A DNA stretch of 64,000 bases from Shewanella pneumatophori (GCF_023283895.1 NZ_JAKILB010000007.1:1-64000), one strand, 5' to 3'. Positions 30,218 through 39,813 are shown, numbered from the stretch's first letter. Notes: generated by a model from the letters alone, not told the origin. Numbers and translations: made by a program.

Positions 30218-30822
30218 AATTAAGAGTTAACTTATATTCTGATACGTTATTCCCGCCAGAACTACGCTTATCTTTTTCAAGATTGAATAAAGCACTGGTT
30301 GCACTTGTTTGCTTGCTACTGCTAACAACGGCTGTGTTCTGGGGCTTAAATTCGAGTTTAGAGTCCGACAAAAAACAGCTGATGTTAGTTAAAAAGAGTC
30401 TCGATTCCGAAAAACAAGATTTAGAAGCTGAGCTTGCCAAACGTGGACCAAATAAAGCCCTAGTGGCTGAAGTTGAGTTAAAAGCACAGCAACTGGAATT
30501 AAAACAAAAGTTGTTCGGCAAACTGAACCAACAAGAAGTCTTAACCAGTTATGGGTACTCGCCATTGATGACAGATTTAGCTAGCGTTGCTGACGCCAAG
30601 TTATGGTTAAATCGAATTCAAGTGAATGAAAATAAATATATTTTTGAAGGCTTCACCTCTTCACCAGAAGGCGTGCCTTTATGGGTCGATAAACTTAAAA
30701 CGACTACAACATTAAAAGGTCATGCATTTGCTTCAATGACCATGAGCCTAGGTGAGGATCAGCCTCTAGCATTTAAGCTAACTAGCGATGCCGTCGGCAG
30801 CGATAAGGAGTTAGTGAAATGA
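30214..30822 (+). CDS. mshI2: MSHA biogenesis protein MshI2 (PilN-like)
   Basis: 202 aa with one N-terminal membrane helix (about 32-50, LVALVCLLLLTTAVFWGL), a coiled-coil stretch (about 50-110) and a small periplasmic alpha/beta domain (about 125-195). This is the PilN pattern. It would join MshI at the cytoplasmic face with MshJ in the periplasm. Both its start (overlapping mshI) and end (overlapping mshJ) use ATGA-type overlaps. Confidence 0.85.
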   Translation: MKLRVNLYSDTLFPPELRLSFSRLNKALVALVCLLLLTTAVFWGLNSSLESDKKQLMLVKKSLDSEKQDLEAELAKRGPNKALVAEVELKAQQLELKQKLFGKLNQQEVLTSYGYSPLMTDLASVADAKLWLNRIQVNENKYIFEGFTSSPEGVPLWVDKLKTTTTLKGHAFASMTMSLGEDQPLAFKLTSDAVGSDKELVK

Positions 30823-31475
30823 AGCAAAAGTGGCAGCAGTTAGCTGAAAAGTTTGATGATTTAAGCCAGCGAGAGCGGGTTTTGGTAGCTGTGGCGACCT
30901 TAGTGGTGGCGGGGTTGCTTTTTTATTTACCGCTTGAGTCGGCCTTAGAAAAGCACAGCAAAATTTCACAGCAAAATCAGAGTATCGAAAGTGAAAACCG
31001 CATTTCAACACAGCAAATTGCTATGTATGAAGAGAGCTTGCAAAAAGATCCTGATACTGAGTATCGCGATCGTTTGAATAATATCAATCAGCAAAATAAA
31101 CAGATAGATGAGCAATTATCTTTTCAAATGGTTGATATGGTGCCAGCTGATCATATGCCAACCTTGTTAGCGGGATTACTTTCTAAAGTTAAAGGTATCA
31201 CTCTTAAATCCTTCACATCTATTGCGCCTAAGCCGTTACTTGAAGTGGGTGAAGAGAAGAAGATTAATTTATATAGTCACGGCATTCGACTTGAGCTGGT
31301 TGGTGATTATTTCTCGGTGTTGCGTTTTATTGAAGCCGTAGAAAGCATGCCGAATAAATTGTATTGGCGCAGTATGGACTATCGCGTTGATGCTTACCCG
31401 AAAGCTGCTATTTCACTAGAGCTTTACACCTTGAGTATTAATAAGGACTTTATCAGTGTTGCCAACAAAGATTAG
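30819..31475 (+). CDS. mshJ: MSHA biogenesis protein MshJ (PilO-like)
   Basis: 218-aa bitopic membrane protein: a short cytoplasmic part with LSQRERVLVA, one membrane helix (about 25-43), a coiled coil (about 45-105) and a periplasmic ferredoxin-like domain (about 110-215). It fits PilO, the partner of PilN in the alignment subcomplex linking motor to secretin. It overlaps mshK by 20 nt. Confidence 0.88.
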   Translation: MKQKWQQLAEKFDDLSQRERVLVAVATLVVAGLLFYLPLESALEKHSKISQQNQSIESENRISTQQIAMYEESLQKDPDTEYRDRLNNINQQNKQIDEQLSFQMVDMVPADHMPTLLAGLLSKVKGITLKSFTSIAPKPLLEVGEEKKINLYSHGIRLELVGDYFSVLRFIEAVESMPNKLYWRSMDYRVDAYPKAAISLELYTLSINKDFISVANKD

Positions 31476-31791
31476 TGCGCTATTGATTGCATTCCTGTGC
31501 AGTACTTTAGGTTTTAGCGTAAATGCTGCAGCTTTGCGAGATCCAACATTGCCTGGTAATGCCTCTGGTCAAGCAGACGTCGTAATCAGTTCTACGAATA
31601 ACAATTTAGTGCTCAACAGTGTGGTTAAAAACAATACCTCTGCCTATGCGGTGATTAATAATCAAATTTTCACCCTAGGCGAGAGAGTTAAAGGTGTCAA
31701 AATCGTTGGGATCGGTAAGGACTCTGTGTCGTTAGCGGACGGCCGTAAGTTGACCATGTTTCAAGCTATTACAGATTTTAAGGGACAATAA
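31456..31791 (+). CDS. mshK: MSHA biogenesis protein MshK (PilP-like)
   Basis: 111 aa, started at GTG 31456, giving a signal peptide (MLPTKISALLIAFL...VNAA, cleavage about residue 25). The mature part starts LRDPTLPG and carries a small beta domain (NLVLNSVVKNNTSAYAVIN, about 50-68; FTLGERVKGVKIVGIG) like the PilP/GspC homology region that binds the secretin. The start lies inside mshJ, 20 nt before its stop. It is followed 4 nt later by mshL. Confidence 0.87.
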   Translation: MLPTKISALLIAFLCSTLGFSVNAAALRDPTLPGNASGQADVVISSTNNNLVLNSVVKNNTSAYAVINNQIFTLGERVKGVKIVGIGKDSVSLADGRKLTMFQAITDFKGQ

Positions 31792-31795
31792 TTAA

Positions 31796-33457
31796 ATGCG
31801 CTCAATTACCTATATCACCCCTTTACTGTCATTAATGTTAGTGGCTTGCCAAACGGTAGACAGGCCTAACCCTGTTGAGTCAAAGCAGGCGCTGGCTGAT
31901 TCATTAGCTGCGCAGCAGACTGCAGCAACACCGCCGCCAGCAGTAATGCCTGATGATGTTCAAAGAGAGTTATCATCTGATAATTTATTAGCAGGTTACA
32001 CACCAGCAAGACCTACTGAGCGACGCTTTGATGTATCGGCTAATGATGTTGATGCCAAAGTATTTTTCCCAAGCCTTGCTCAAGGTACACCACTGAGTGT
32101 GGCAGTGCACCCTGATGTAACCGGTAAGATCTCCTTATCGCTGAAAGGGGTGACTCTTAAAGAGGCCTTGCAAGTTGTTGAAGATATTTACGGCTATGAA
32201 GTAAGCCGAGAAGGTCGTATTTTACGTGTTTTTCCTGCTGGCATGCGAACTGAAACTTTCTCGTTAAATTATTTGTATATGGAGCGCCAAGGCCTTTCAT
32301 TGACCTCAGTAAATTCAGGTCGAATTTCAGATAATAACGACTCAAATTCGAATAGCAGTAATAGCAATAACAGTAATTCAAATAGTTCGTCTAACAGTGA
32401 TTCCAGCTCTAACAGCGATAATAACGAGCAAACTAACGGTACGTTTATTCGCTCAAAAACCAAAACAGATTTTTGGGGTGAGTTACAAGAAACCTTAGTA
32501 TCGATAATTGGTAATACTGGCGGTGGACGTCAGGTGGTTGTGACTCCGCAAGCTGGTCTTGTGACGATTCGAGCTTACCCTAATGAAATTCGTCAGGTGC
32601 GCAACTTCATTAAAACCGCAGAAACGCATCTACAACGTCAAGTTATTCTAGAAGCTAAAGTGCTTGAAGTAACCTTATCTGATGGTTACCAGCAAGGTAT
32701 TCATTGGGACAGTGTTTTAGGCCATGTTGGCAGCACAGATATCGAATTTGGCACAAGCCCTACAACAGGCTTAAGTGATCAAATAACCAGTGTATTAGGC
32801 GGAGTAACCTCGATTAAGTTATCTGGTTCAGACTTTAGCACTATGATCAATTTGCTTGATACTCAGGGTGATGTTGATGTGTTATCGAGCCCGCGAGTTA
32901 CTGCTTCTAATAACCAAAAAGCAGTGATTAAAGTGGGTACCGATGAGTACTTCGTTACTGATGTATCATCGACAACCGTCGCGGGTAACACACCAGTTAC
33001 CACTCCAGAAGTTGAACTTACACCTTTCTTCTCCGGTATTGCACTTGATGTAACCCCACAAATTGATGAGCAAGGTAATGTGCTACTGCATATTCACCCC
33101 TCAGTTATTGATATTAAAGAGCAAACTAAAACCATTAAGATTTCAGAGAATACTTTAGAGCTACCATTAGCGCAAAGTGAGATCCGTGAATCTGATACTG
33201 TGATTAAAGCTGCAAGCGGCGATGTAGTGGTGATTGGTGGCCTGATGAAGAGCGAAAACATTGAGCTGGTGTCTAAAGTGCCATTGCTGGGTGATATTCC
33301 TTACTTAGGTGAAGCATTTACCAACCGTGCTAACTCAACAGTAAAAACCGAATTAGTTATTTTGCTTAAGCCTGTAGTGGTTGGCGCTAACACTTGGGAA
33401 AGTGAATTGAAGCGTTCGCAGCAACTACTTGACCGTTGGTACCCAGAGGAGCAATAA
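31796..33457 (+). CDS. mshL: MSHA secretin MshL
   Basis: 553-aa outer-membrane secretin through which the pilus leaves the cell. A lipoprotein signal (LMLVACQT, Cys about 18) is followed by an N-domain (about 90-155, SLSLKGVTLKEALQVVEDI) and an Asn/Ser-rich linker (about 178-220). A second N-domain (about 240-285) and the C-terminal secretin domain (about 300-535, VDVLSSPRVTASNNQKA) follow. The signature ending (VVVIGGLMKS...KVPLLGDIPYLGEAF) is clear. The linker is simple-sequence DNA (about 32325-32440) made of AAT/AGC/AGT codons. Confidence 0.96.
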   Translation: MRSITYITPLLSLMLVACQTVDRPNPVESKQALADSLAAQQTAATPPPAVMPDDVQRELSSDNLLAGYTPARPTERRFDVSANDVDAKVFFPSLAQGTPLSVAVHPDVTGKISLSLKGVTLKEALQVVEDIYGYEVSREGRILRVFPAGMRTETFSLNYLYMERQGLSLTSVNSGRISDNNDSNSNSSNSNNSNSNSSSNSDSSSNSDNNEQTNGTFIRSKTKTDFWGELQETLVSIIGNTGGGRQVVVTPQAGLVTIRAYPNEIRQVRNFIKTAETHLQRQVILEAKVLEVTLSDGYQQGIHWDSVLGHVGSTDIEFGTSPTTGLSDQITSVLGGVTSIKLSGSDFSTMINLLDTQGDVDVLSSPRVTASNNQKAVIKVGTDEYFVTDVSSTTVAGNTPVTTPEVELTPFFSGIALDVTPQIDEQGNVLLHIHPSVIDIKEQTKTIKISENTLELPLAQSEIRESDTVIKAASGDVVVIGGLMKSENIELVSKVPLLGDIPYLGEAFTNRANSTVKTELVILLKPVVVGANTWESELKRSQQLLDRWYPEEQ

Positions 33458-33459
33458 GC

Positions 33460-34368
33460 TTGTATCTGCAGCATTTTGGGTTAACAGAAACCCCGTTTTC
33501 ACTTACACCGAACACGGGATTTTTCTTTGGCCTTGCACCGCATGTGGAAGCCTTACAGGTACTGCAAACAGCATTACAAACAGGCGAAGGCTTTATTAAA
33601 GTTACTGGTGAAGTAGGCACGGGTAAAACGCTTATTTGTCGCAAATTGATGAATGAGCTGCCAGAACGTTTTCATTGTGCTTACTTACCTAATCCTTATC
33701 TTACACCAGAAGAATTGCGCTGGGCTGTAGCAATGGAGCTGGGCCTAAAGCATTCCAACAAAATAGATCAACAGCAGCTAACAGGTTTGATCCAGCAGCA
33801 GCTATTAGCATTAAGTGCACATGGGCATTCGATAATTCTGGTTCTGGATGAGGCGCAAGCATTGCCGGATGAAAGTCTGGAAGCGCTGCGCTTATTTACT
33901 AATTTAGAAACCGAAAGCCGAAAATTACTGCAAGTCGTACTATTTGCTCAGCCAGAGCTAGATGAACGTTTAGCGCAAAACAAATTTAGACAGCTTAGGC
34001 AAAGAATTACATTTAGCTATTGCCTGCGGGCATTGACTAATGATGAATCTGCAGCCTATATCCAGCATCGTTTAAGTGTCGCTGGCAGTGGTAATGGTCG
34101 CTTGTTTAGCGAAACTAATGCAAAGCGAATAGCGAAAGCGGCTCGAGGGATCCCAAGGTTGATTAACGTGTTATCCCATAAAGCGTTATTAGTCAGTTTT
34201 GGTGAAGGTGCACAGCAAGTTGAAAAGCATCATATTGGCGCGGCGATTGACGACACGAGTGATGCAATTAAGCATCAGCATAAGCCTATTTGGTTGGCAA
34301 TAATGGCGGTGGTGACTCTAGTTATATCGTTTGGTGCAATTTATTGGTTTAAGGGAGGCGTTGTATGA
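33460..34368 (+). CDS. mshM: MSHA biogenesis ATPase MshM (ExeA-like AAA)
   Basis: 302 aa from a TTG start at 33460, with GAGGAG upstream at good spacing and an N-terminus LYLQHFGLTETPFSLTPN matching the family. The open frame begins 24 nt earlier inside mshL, without support. Walker A is GEVGTGKTLICRKL (about 44-57) and Walker B is ILVLDEAQALP (about 125-135). One C-terminal membrane helix (about 278-297) points to a bitopic topology. ExeA-like proteins help place secretins in the envelope. It overlaps mshN by 4 nt. Confidence 0.93.
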   Translation: MYLQHFGLTETPFSLTPNTGFFFGLAPHVEALQVLQTALQTGEGFIKVTGEVGTGKTLICRKLMNELPERFHCAYLPNPYLTPEELRWAVAMELGLKHSNKIDQQQLTGLIQQQLLALSAHGHSIILVLDEAQALPDESLEALRLFTNLETESRKLLQVVLFAQPELDERLAQNKFRQLRQRITFSYCLRALTNDESAAYIQHRLSVAGSGNGRLFSETNAKRIAKAARGIPRLINVLSHKALLVSFGEGAQQVEKHHIGAAIDDTSDAIKHQHKPIWLAIMAVVTLVISFGAIYWFKGGVV

Positions 34369-35642
34369 GCGTAATTAACAAAATGCTCAAAGATTTAGAT
34401 AAACGCCAGCAGCCTCATGGTATTGAAAGCATGGCGCGGCCACAGGCTTCGACTCAGCCTAATCGCGCATCTAAAAAACCAATATTGCTAGCAAGTGGCT
34501 TATCTTTGGTGATTGGCGGTTTGGCTGTATTTATCACGCTTAACTTCACAGGGCTCAAGCAGGCTCCTGACGAGCTCGTTGTTAGTGAAGAACAAAAGCA
34601 AGTACCAATCCAAAAGCTGAACCGAGTAGAAGCACCAATAGCGTCAGCTACAGAATCAGCAGCGCAGGTTCAAACTCAAATTAATTCTCAGCCAAATTCG
34701 AGTCGGCAAATGACGGCTGTAAGCTCTACTGAGCCGCAAATTGCAAACTCGCCAAAGTCTGTGCAAGAAAGTGATCCATCTATAGAAGTGCAAGAGTCTA
34801 GTAATGTTAGTTCAAGCAAGCCTGCTACTAATACAGCTAAGCCTGTTTCTGTAACTGACATATCTGTAACTGACACAGTCGTTGCAACTGAAGTAGCAAA
34901 AGTAACTGATAAGCCACAAGCTGTAAAAGTTGCACAAGTAGAAACTAAGCCACTGACTGAAAAGGTAGATAAAGCCGCACAAAAGCTAACTATTTCTCAT
35001 CAGGTAGATCGTAGTGCAGAGCTTCACAGCAGCAGTAATATGGCGGTTACCGAGGTTAAACTTTCCCCTCAACAATTAGCACAAAAACAGCTACAACTAG
35101 CAACAGATGCGCAGGCGCAAGGACTGCACAGTGACGCGCTAACGTATTATTTAGCCGCGTTAGAGTATGATCCATCGCTTGAGCAAGCGAGAAAGCAAGC
35201 TGCTGCATTGTATTACGGACAAAACAAATTGCCGCAAGCGGCGCAGCTATTAGAGCAAGGCCGTTTGTTGTTTCCGCAACAATATGAGTTTTCATTACTG
35301 TTAGCTAGAGTGTTACAAGCGAGTGGGCAGAACCAGCAAGCATTGCTTAGCCTAAACGCTATTCCGGATTCGAGTGAATTTGCCGTTGAAAAATGGCATC
35401 AGCAAAGTGATTTAGCGCAAAAGCAAAAAGACTACCCAGTTGCAGAGAAAAGTTTCCGCCAGTTAGCACAACAAGAGCCATCACAAGGTCGCTGGTGGAT
35501 GGGACTTGGTTACGCCTTAGATGCGCAGCAAAAATACAGTGATGCAAAGCAGGCTTATCACCAAGCATTGCTGCAAGATAATTTATCCGCCCAAGCAAAA
35601 GTATACGTCGATAATCGTTTGCTGCAGTTAGGAGCATACTAG
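34365..35642 (+). CDS. mshN: MSHA biogenesis protein MshN (TPR)
   Basis: 425 aa. A short cytoplasmic start (SVINKMLKDLDKRQQP, a motif also seen at the N-terminus of GspB/ExeB-like proteins) precedes a membrane helix (about 38-60). A long low-complexity Ser/Thr/Val/Lys periplasmic linker (about 70-225) and a C-terminal tetratricopeptide region (about 235-420) follow. It probably pairs with MshM to place or stabilise the secretin. Its stop overlaps the mshE GTG start. Confidence 0.9.
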   Translation: MSVINKMLKDLDKRQQPHGIESMARPQASTQPNRASKKPILLASGLSLVIGGLAVFITLNFTGLKQAPDELVVSEEQKQVPIQKLNRVEAPIASATESAAQVQTQINSQPNSSRQMTAVSSTEPQIANSPKSVQESDPSIEVQESSNVSSSKPATNTAKPVSVTDISVTDTVVATEVAKVTDKPQAVKVAQVETKPLTEKVDKAAQKLTISHQVDRSAELHSSSNMAVTEVKLSPQQLAQKQLQLATDAQAQGLHSDALTYYLAALEYDPSLEQARKQAAALYYGQNKLPQAAQLLEQGRLLFPQQYEFSLLLARVLQASGQNQQALLSLNAIPDSSEFAVEKWHQQSDLAQKQKDYPVAEKSFRQLAQQEPSQGRWWMGLGYALDAQQKYSDAKQAYHQALLQDNLSAQAKVYVDNRLLQLGAY

Positions 35643-37375
35643 TGAAACCCAAGTTAAAAATGCGATTAGGTGATCTGCTGGTACAAGAGCAGATCATTAC
35701 AGAAGAGCAACTGCAACAGGCATTGTCTGAACAACGTAATACAGGCAAGAAATTGGGGCGCACGCTAATTGACTTAGCGTGTATCACAGAGCAACAACTA
35801 CTGCAGTTTTTGTCACAGCAGTTAAATATTCCATTTCTTGATATCAGTAAACGGGCCATCAACGCTAAAGTTGTTAGCTTGCTGCCAGAGGTTCAGGCTC
35901 GTCGATATCGTGCATTAGTTGTTGAAGATAATGGTGATAGCGTGCTGGTCGCTATGAGCGATCCTGCGGATCTGCAGGCGATGGATAACCTTGAGATGCA
36001 GTTATCGCCCAAGGCGATATCAATTGCAGTGGTTACAGAAGAACAGCTACTTGATGCCTTTGATAACCTGTATCGTCGTACCGATGAAATTGCGCAAATT
36101 GCCGGTAAGCTAGAAGAAGAATATGCCGCCGATGAGATTTTCGATCTTGGCAGTTTAACTGGCGCCGATAGCGACAACGAAACAACCGTTGTAAAACTAC
36201 TGCAATCTATTTTTGAAGATGCCGTGCAAATGCGTGCATCAGATATCCATATTGAACCCGGCGAAAAGTCCCTGCGTATTCGCCAGCGTATCGACGGCCA
36301 GTTACACGAAAATATTTTACCTGAGGTGAGCATTGCTGCTGCCTTGGTATTGCGATTAAAGCTGATGGCTGGTTTAGATATTTCTGAGAAACGCTTACCG
36401 CAAGATGGTCGTTTCCACATGGAGATCAAAGGCCATAAGATCGATGTGCGTATGTCGACTATGCCGATCTATCATGGTGAATCTGTGGTGATGCGTTTGC
36501 TTGATCAGTCGGCAGGCCTGTTAACGCTTAATGAAACCGGTATGCCTGCTGATATGCTGGCGAGGATCCGCCGTCAGATCAAACGACCACACGGTATGTT
36601 ATTAGTAACAGGACCAACTGGTAGCGGTAAGACAACAACCCTTTACGGGATCTTAAGCGAGCTTAATACTGCAGATCGCAAGATCATCACCGTAGAAGAT
36701 CCGGTTGAATACCAGTTACCGCGGATTAACCAAGTTCAAGTTAACCACAAAATTGGCTTAGACTTTTCTCATGTACTGCGTACTACGTTACGTCAGGATC
36801 CCGACATCATAATGGTCGGTGAGATGCGTGACCAAGAAACCGTGGAGATCGGCCTTCGTGGTGCATTAACCGGTCACTTTGTACTTTCAACTTTGCATAC
36901 TAATGATGCGGTAACCAGTGCGTTGCGTTTGCTTGATATGGGCGCTGCAAGTTACTTGGTTGCGAGTGCGTTAAGGGTGATCATTGCTCAGCGATTGGTG
37001 CGCCGAGTATGCCAAAATTGCGCGGTTGATTATCATCTTAGTGCGCAAGATAAAGCTTGGCTATCTAATGTAAGCCAGCTTGATTACTCAAAGGCAACTT
37101 TCCGCATTGGTAGCGGTTGCCAGAGCTGTAACGGCAGTGGCTATCGTGGTCGAATTGGTGTGTTTGAGATCTTAGAGCTTGATGAAGCAATGATTGAGGC
37201 TATGCGCACCGGCAATCCGCAAGACTTTACCCGCGCAGCTTATCAAAGTCCTAATTTCACGCCGTTAGCTGAATCAGCACTAAAGTATTTAGCTCAAGGA
37301 ATGACGACGATTGAAGAAGTGGCTAAGTTAGTTGAAGACGTGAGCGATATTGCACTTGAGCAAGGTGAGGCTTAA
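35642..37375 (+). CDS. mshE: MSHA pilus assembly ATPase MshE
   Basis: 577-aa PilB-type extension motor. The N-terminal MshEN region (about 5-70) has the two repeated RLGxxL...Q motifs (RLGDLLVQEQIITEEQLQQA in overlapping halves; KLGRTLIDLACITEQQL), known in V. cholerae MshE to bind c-di-GMP. Walker A is GPTGSGKTTTLYG (about 322-334), Asp and His boxes follow, and Walker B is DPDIIMVGEMRD (about 384-395). A Zn-binding tetracysteine (CQNCAVD...CQSCNG, about 458-497) is intact. The GTG start overlaps the mshN stop (TAGTG). Confidence 0.97.
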   Translation: MKPKLKMRLGDLLVQEQIITEEQLQQALSEQRNTGKKLGRTLIDLACITEQQLLQFLSQQLNIPFLDISKRAINAKVVSLLPEVQARRYRALVVEDNGDSVLVAMSDPADLQAMDNLEMQLSPKAISIAVVTEEQLLDAFDNLYRRTDEIAQIAGKLEEEYAADEIFDLGSLTGADSDNETTVVKLLQSIFEDAVQMRASDIHIEPGEKSLRIRQRIDGQLHENILPEVSIAAALVLRLKLMAGLDISEKRLPQDGRFHMEIKGHKIDVRMSTMPIYHGESVVMRLLDQSAGLLTLNETGMPADMLARIRRQIKRPHGMLLVTGPTGSGKTTTLYGILSELNTADRKIITVEDPVEYQLPRINQVQVNHKIGLDFSHVLRTTLRQDPDIIMVGEMRDQETVEIGLRGALTGHFVLSTLHTNDAVTSALRLLDMGAASYLVASALRVIIAQRLVRRVCQNCAVDYHLSAQDKAWLSNVSQLDYSKATFRIGSGCQSCNGSGYRGRIGVFEILELDEAMIEAMRTGNPQDFTRAAYQSPNFTPLAESALKYLAQGMTTIEEVAKLVEDVSDIALEQGEA

Positions 37376-37377
37376 TT

Positions 37378-38598
37378 ATGCCATCGTATCAGTACCGTGG
37401 ACGCAGTGCCCAAGGCGAACAGATAAAAGGCATACTCGATGCCAGTTCTGAGAGCGCGGCTGCCGATCAGCTTATGTCCCGTGGGGTGATTCCGCTAGAA
37501 CTGACATTAGCCAAAGAGGTTAAAGAGTTTAGCCTTAAGGGCTTATTTAAAGGAAAAGTGGCTTTAGACGAGCTGCAGATCTTTACTCGGCAGATGTATT
37601 CATTGACCCGCTCAGGGATCCCAATCTTAAGAGCGATCGCGGGCCTTTCTGAAACGACTCACTCGCAACGTATGAAAGAGGCGCTTGATGATATTTCTGA
37701 ACAGCTAACCTCTGGTCGTCCGCTTTCTTCGGCAATGAATCAGCATCCCGATGTGTTTGATGCCTTGTTTGTATCTATGGTTCACGTGGGCGAGAACACG
37801 GGTAAGCTTGAAGATGCCTTTATTCAGCTATCAGGCTATATCGAGCGTGAGCAAGAAACCCGCCGCCGTATTAAAGCTGCAATGCGGTATCCAATCTTTG
37901 TGCTTATCGCCATTGCTATTGCCATGGTGATCTTAAATATCATGGTTATTCCTAAATTTGCGGAGATGTTTTCGCGATTCGGTGCTGACCTGCCATGGGC
38001 TACAAAGTTACTAATTAATACATCAAACGTATTTGTTAATTATTGGCCCGCCATGATAGTGGTATTAGTGGCTAGCTTTGTTGGTATTCGTTACTGGCAC
38101 AGTACTGAAAAAGGTGAAAAGCAATGGGATAAGTGGAAGCTAAATATCCCTGCTGTAGGCAGTATTATTGAACGTTCTACTTTGTCGCGTTACTGCCGTA
38201 GTTTTTCGATGATGTTGAGTGCTGGTGTGCCGATGACGCAGGCATTAAGCTTGGTGGCAGATGCCGTTGATAATGCTTATATGCACGATCGAATTGTTGG
38301 TATGCGCCGTGGCATTGAGTCTGGTGAATCGATGCTAAGAGTATCGAACAACAGCCATCTATTTACCCCGTTGGTGCTGCAGATGGTGGCCGTTGGTGAA
38401 GAAACCGGACAGATTGACCAATTACTAAATGATGCCGCTGACTTTTATGAGGGCGAGGTTGATTACGACCTTAAAAACCTAACCGCCAAGCTAGAGCCAA
38501 TATTAATCGGTTTTGTAGCTTGTATTGTACTGATCCTCGCATTAGGTATTTATCTACCTATGTGGGATATGCTTAACGTGGTTAAAGGCGGTAGCTAA
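37378..38598 (+). CDS. mshG: MSHA platform protein MshG (PilC/GspF family)
   Basis: 406-aa inner-membrane platform that couples the motor to pilin polymerisation. Two GspF domains are visible (about 65-190 and 270-395), each starting with a helical segment (FTRQMYSLTRSGIPILRAI; YCRSFSMMLSAGVPMTQAL) and followed by membrane helices (about 168-190, 215-235 and 375-397). It starts two bases after the mshE stop, so it is clearly in the same operon. Confidence 0.96.
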   Translation: MPSYQYRGRSAQGEQIKGILDASSESAAADQLMSRGVIPLELTLAKEVKEFSLKGLFKGKVALDELQIFTRQMYSLTRSGIPILRAIAGLSETTHSQRMKEALDDISEQLTSGRPLSSAMNQHPDVFDALFVSMVHVGENTGKLEDAFIQLSGYIEREQETRRRIKAAMRYPIFVLIAIAIAMVILNIMVIPKFAEMFSRFGADLPWATKLLINTSNVFVNYWPAMIVVLVASFVGIRYWHSTEKGEKQWDKWKLNIPAVGSIIERSTLSRYCRSFSMMLSAGVPMTQALSLVADAVDNAYMHDRIVGMRRGIESGESMLRVSNNSHLFTPLVLQMVAVGEETGQIDQLLNDAADFYEGEVDYDLKNLTAKLEPILIGFVACIVLILALGIYLPMWDMLNVVKGGS

Positions 38599-38620
38599 TG
38601 ATTTGCTGTGAGTCTGAGCA

Positions 38621-39112
38621 ATGTTGAGTCAGCAAAAGTCAGACCGTGAATTATTGAGTCTTTCAGGCAGAGTATTTTCGATAATTATACTATTGTTAAT
38701 ACTGTCTTATTTAGCCTTTAGCCATTTTGATAGCATCAAATTATTGGGTAACTCTAATATTCAAACAGTGCACAATAGGTTGTTAAATGTGTTAGCGGGC
38801 GTTAAGTCTCAGTGGTTGATCCGTGGTCAACCACAGCAGCTAAAGCTAGATTGGCGCACAGATCTAAATCAAGAGTCTTTGCAGGTGAGTTATGTACTCA
38901 TGTCTACTGGCGGCTGGCCTGTACCAAATGAGACAAATGTTGCGGGTTGTCGACAGCTGATAGGCAGTTTGTTGGGTGATAGTTATGGGCAACACTTTGT
39001 TACAGAGCATGATATAAACACTGAAACATGCCGATATATTGGCGTAGATGGCGGAAGTATTAGCTATCAACTCAATTCTGGGCGGGTCATTTTTTTGACA
39101 GGGGATCAATGA
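38621..39112 (+). CDS. mshF: MSHA biogenesis protein MshF
   Basis: 163 aa with one membrane helix near the N-terminus (about 20-36, IIILLLILSYLAFS) and a periplasmic domain with two cysteines (about 110 and 137). It is identified mainly by position between mshG and mshB, as in Vibrio and other Shewanella. The family has no well-defined biochemical role; it is thought to belong to the assembly complex. It ends 69 nt before mshB, in a gap with a promoter-like sequence. Confidence 0.8.
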   Translation: MLSQQKSDRELLSLSGRVFSIIILLLILSYLAFSHFDSIKLLGNSNIQTVHNRLLNVLAGVKSQWLIRGQPQQLKLDWRTDLNQESLQVSYVLMSTGGWPVPNETNVAGCRQLIGSLLGDSYGQHFVTEHDINTETCRYIGVDGGSISYQLNSGRVIFLTGDQ

Positions 39113-39147
39113 ATAGTGAAATTATCTGTTTTCTAATTTTAACAAAC

Positions 39148-39156
39148 TGCTAGAAT
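39148..39156 (+). promoter_or_regulatory. Extended -10 promoter candidate upstream of mshB
   Basis: TGCTAGAAT (39148-39156) matches the extended -10 form TGnTATAAT (5 of 6 core bases) and lies 25 nt before the mshB ATG, after the mshF stop. No good -35 is seen, which extended -10 promoters can tolerate. This would start the pilin transcript separately from the assembly genes. Confidence 0.4.
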
Positions 39157-39181
39157 AGCCGTATACAAGACTGGGGGTAAA

Positions 39182-39778
39182 ATGAAACAACAGTATCAGA
39201 AAGGTTTTTCTCTTATTGAATTGGTCATAGTTATAGTCATTCTTGGCTTACTGGCTGCGACCGCAATTCCACGTTTTTTAAATGTGACAGAAGATGCTGA
39301 AGACGCAAGTGTAGACGGTGTTGCTGGTGGTTTAGCCACAGCAGTCAGCTTTGTGCGCTCTCAGTGGGAGGTTGACGGCCGTAATAACAATAACGTAGTA
39401 CTTGATGGTGCTCGTGTATATCTGGATACGCGTTTTGGCTTCCCGACAGGAACAAGTAGTAAATTAGCTACTGAGATGGACGCTTCTAGCTGTAGTGAAG
39501 TATTTAATACTGTGCTACAAAATGCACCACGTAATGTACTGGAAGGCGTTGATGCTCGCGGATCTCGTTACGCAGTTAGCGTTGACAACGGCGCAGGTGA
39601 CCTTGTTATCGATCTTGATGGTAATGATGTTCCTAGTGTTGATTTATGTGTGTATCACTTAGTGGAATCTTTAACACTAAACGACTCAGGTATTCCGACA
39701 CCAACTCCTGATACATCAGATGGTAAAGGTGTGACTTATAATCCAGGTAACGGTCAGGTGCAGAGTTTTATTAACTAA
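39182..39778 (+). CDS. mshB: MSHA pilin-like protein MshB
   Basis: 198-aa type IV prepilin. The leader MKQQYQKG is cleaved before FSLIELVIVIVILGLLAATA (the conserved Glu at +5), which also forms the hydrophobic helix. The globular part has two cysteines (about 101 and 160). MshB lies just before the major pilin gene in all MSHA loci I know and is a minor or secondary pilin. The conserved PR motif after the helix (AIPRFLN) is present. Confidence 0.93.
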   Translation: MKQQYQKGFSLIELVIVIVILGLLAATAIPRFLNVTEDAEDASVDGVAGGLATAVSFVRSQWEVDGRNNNNVVLDGARVYLDTRFGFPTGTSSKLATEMDASSCSEVFNTVLQNAPRNVLEGVDARGSRYAVSVDNGAGDLVIDLDGNDVPSVDLCVYHLVESLTLNDSGIPTPTPDTSDGKGVTYNPGNGQVQSFIN

Positions 39779-39813
39779 GCTCGCTTGATTTAATTTTAAA
39801 CGTTATTTTCTAG

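Noticed and set aside
32325..32440. CRISPR-like or phase-variable repeat in mshL
   Set aside because: The repeats are imperfect codon-level Asn/Ser runs, in frame, without spacers or an identical unit.
35359..36429. Two antisense ORFs opposite mshN/mshE
   Set aside because: They overlap conserved motor-gene coding sequence and have serine-rich compositions typical of antisense frames.
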